Shown here in pieces: positions 11,592 through 12,929 of a stretch of 12,929 bases of DNA; position 1 is the stretch's first letter, and each line of letters begins with the position of its first letter. The notes beneath the pieces are model-generated. The model was not told the origin of the DNA. It saw only the letters and a list, made by a program, of their open reading frames with translations, and did not search any database. A program made the position numbers and the translations under genes. The stretch is from Verrucomicrobiota bacterium (GTDB taxonomy: Bacteria; Verrucomicrobiota; Verrucomicrobiia; Opitutales; Opitutaceae), in NCBI GenBank assembly GCA_023457035.1, contig JAEWNN010000097.1, forward strand, positions 1-12,929. Direction: 5' to 3'.

Positions 11592-12569
11592 ATGCTGACC
11601 GTCCTTCAACCGGCCTACGGCACTCCCGCCGTGCTCCAACTAGTCGACACGCCCCGGCCCGTGCCGCGAGCGGATGAGGTTCTCATCCGCGTTCATGCCG
11701 CCTGCCTCAATTCGTGGGACTGGGACCGGCTCACGGGCAAGCCTAAGGCTTGGCGGCCGCTTTCCGGTATCCTGAGCCCGCGACAACGAGTGCCCGGCTC
11801 CGACTTGGCTGGTGTGGTGGAGGCGGTGGGCCCAAAGGTGCAGCGGCTCAAAGTAGGCGACGCTGTGATGGGAGATCTGAGCGTCAAGGGGGCCTGGGGC
11901 GCCTTCGCTGAATACGCGGTTGCGTCCGAAACAATCCTGGCCCGCAAAGCACCTGAACTTAGCTTCGAGCAAGCCGCCTGCCTTCCCCAGGCCGGCATGC
12001 TGGCCCTGCAAGCCTTCCGAGATGCCCTCAACCCCCAGCCCGGGCGGACCCTGCTGATCAGCGGCGCTGGCGGCGGCGTGGGCACCTTGGCGATCCAGAT
12101 GGCCAAGGCGCGTGGGGTGAGGGTGACGGCCTGCGACCGCCGCGAGAAGCTTGAGGCGCTGCTGGATCTGGGCGCCGACGAAGCACTGGCTTGGCCGGAC
12201 CCTGGCTGTTATGGAACGGGCAGGACTTGGGACCGTATCTTGGATGTGAACATCAGCCTGCCAATGGACGCCTATTTGAGCGCCTTGGCGCCCGGCGGCA
12301 TTCACGCCATCGTCGGCGGTACACCGGGATCGTTGCTGCGCTACCTCGTGGCGGGCCGGCGGAGGGCGAAGAAGCAAGGAAAGGTCTTCAAGATCGTCGC
12401 CCAGAAAACGACAGTGGCGGACCTGGAAACGCTGATGCAGCTGGCTGTAAGTGGAGAGGCGAAGCCGGTGATCGCTTCAAGCTTCACACTAGCCGACGCG
12501 GCGAGAGCGTACGAGCAGTTCGGCCAAGGCCAGTTCGTGGGAAAGATCGTGATTCAGTGCAGGACTTGA
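11592..12569 (+). CDS. NADPH-dependent quinone oxidoreductase-like medium-chain dehydrogenase/reductase
   Basis: The product has 325 residues. It has the GroES-like N-terminal domain (1-125: VLQLVDTPRPVPRADEVLIR, VHAACLNSWDWDRLTGK, VPGSDLAGVVEAVG) and a Rossmann domain with nucleotide-binding loop LLISGAGGGVGTLAIQMAK (154-172), LGADEAL (193-199) and the closing VGKIVI (316-321). The Cys ligands of zinc alcohol dehydrogenases (catalytic Cys and the four-Cys lobe) are absent, so it belongs to the zinc-independent quinone reductase group; the physiological substrate is unknown. The ATG at 11592 directly precedes the family-like sequence. Third positions are less GC-biased than in the minus-strand block (codons such as AAG CCT AAG GCT, GTA GGC), suggesting later arrival. 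It stands alone between an IS remnant and a putative IS. Confidence 0.88.
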   Translation: MLTVLQPAYGTPAVLQLVDTPRPVPRADEVLIRVHAACLNSWDWDRLTGKPKAWRPLSGILSPRQRVPGSDLAGVVEAVGPKVQRLKVGDAVMGDLSVKGAWGAFAEYAVASETILARKAPELSFEQAACLPQAGMLALQAFRDALNPQPGRTLLISGAGGGVGTLAIQMAKARGVRVTACDRREKLEALLDLGADEALAWPDPGCYGTGRTWDRILDVNISLPMDAYLSALAPGGIHAIVGGTPGSLLRYLVAGRRRAKKQGKVFKIVAQKTTVADLETLMQLAVSGEAKPVIASSFTLADAARAYEQFGQGQFVGKIVIQCRT

Positions 12570-12787
12570 CCATACGACTCGTTCATCACGCGCATAGGGG
12601 CCGGCAGGAGGGGGCGGGCTTTTCGTTTCCCTTCATTGACCAAGTCCCGTCGGGGCAGCGCTCAGTCGACCCGAACGCCGCGGATCGAAAGGAGTCGGGA
12701 TTGAATGGCACTAAGTTAGCGCGGTAGTCGGTTGATTAACAACGATTAAAGACCTGCCGCGGCATGGTATCCGCTGCATGGGCACGC
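12570..12787. other. Gap before the terminal transposase; candidate IS left end at 12706-12724
   Basis: No gene is seen. GC content drops around 12725-12750 (GTTGATTAACAACGATTAAA). The string TGGCACTAAGTTAGCGCGG at 12706 looks like an IS terminal inverted repeat start, about 80 bp before the transposase-like ATG, but the other end lies outside the window. A GC-rich patch followed by CTTTTCGTTT (12608-12630) could help terminate the oxidoreductase transcript, though no clean stem is visible. Confidence 0.35.
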
Positions 12788-12929
12788 ATGTCCTCGGCCA
12801 CTCCCTATCTGCCCGGTTTTTCCCATCGGCTGTGCGGCCGGCGTGCGGCGCCGGTGGCCTCGCAACTGGGGTCGCAGGCCAAGTCCCTTGACGGTCTGGC
12901 GGCGTTGGTGGCGCGTTTCATTCCGGCCG
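12788..12929 (+). CDS. Putative transposase, 5' part (runs off the window)
   Basis: The ATG at 12788 opens a frame that stays open to the last base, 47 codons: MSSATPYLPGFSHRLCGRR, then AAPVASQLGSQAKSLDGLAA, then LVARFIPA. The opening and a SLD-x-L-x-x-L-x-x-FIP pattern resemble the N-termini of IS4-type transposases, but only the start is visible and no catalytic residue can be checked. The low-GC leader and possible terminal repeat upstream support an IS. A competing frame from ATG 12778 closes at a TGA after 37 codons. Confidence 0.45.
   Translation, partial: MSSATPYLPGFSHRLCGRRAAPVASQLGSQAKSLDGLAALVARFIPA

Noticed and set aside
1..12929. tRNA or rRNA genes
   Set aside because: No cloverleaf with a TTCGA-type T-loop and CCA-adjacent stem, and no rRNA-like conserved stretches, were found by eye. 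A covariance-model scan was not possible.
10689..12929. A novel defence island
   Set aside because: The toxin-antitoxin pair, IS debris, oxidoreductase and IS start do not form a recognisable defence module. No effector, nuclease-helicase or sensor gene accompanies them.

Overview
The window is very GC-rich and dense with short palindromic repeats. The gene content (adjacent RNase HIII and RNase HII, a YraN nuclease, a lone CheX, PAS histidine kinases) and the repeat types fit a Verrucomicrobiota bacterium, probably Opitutaceae-like. That assignment is an inference from gene and repeat style; no marker gene is present to prove it.

Layout. Positions 1-34 hold the last codons of an unknown + strand gene, followed by a 10-bp perfect hairpin (103-131). 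A secreted or outer-membrane beta-strand protein (233-1189, +) converges on pcm, protein-L-isoaspartate methyltransferase (1211-1912, -). Divergent from pcm is a CheX-type phosphatase (2115-2651, +) with its full catalytic signature. After a 300-bp gap comes a co-oriented minus-strand block, read from high to low coordinates: rnhC (9971-8961), rnhB (8725-7937), an NtrB-like PAS histidine kinase starting at or just after the rnhB stop (7880 or 7940 to 6711), a hybrid kinase with a degenerate N-terminal and an intact C-terminal receiver (6439-4481), yraN (4376-3939), a phospholipid N-methyltransferase-like protein (3869-3285) and a small unknown ORF (3206-2952).

From about 10.0 kb the character changes to accessory DNA. 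Positions 10127-10600 form a non-coding island of at least five classes of short palindromic or dispersed repeats, one of which seems inserted into another. An AbrB-type antitoxin and PIN toxin pair follows (10689-11278, +). The toxin C-terminus is lost where IS481-family transposase debris begins (about 11222-11473). An NADPH quinone-oxidoreductase-like gene (11592-12569, +) follows, with weaker third-position GC bias than the rest. The window ends inside what looks like the start of another transposase (from 12788).

How it works together. RNase HII and HIII remove RNA from DNA, YraN is a predicted nuclease, and RNase HII carries a C-terminal sliding-clamp-like motif, so the minus block has a genome-maintenance core. 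Two signalling kinases are inserted into it, and the nearby CheX could act on a receiver. No complete novel defence or mobile system is visible. The most notable items are the rnhC-rnhB-kinase arrangement with a REP-like inverted pair between the RNase genes, the RNase HII clamp motif, the nested repeat island, and the toxin truncated by an IS remnant.
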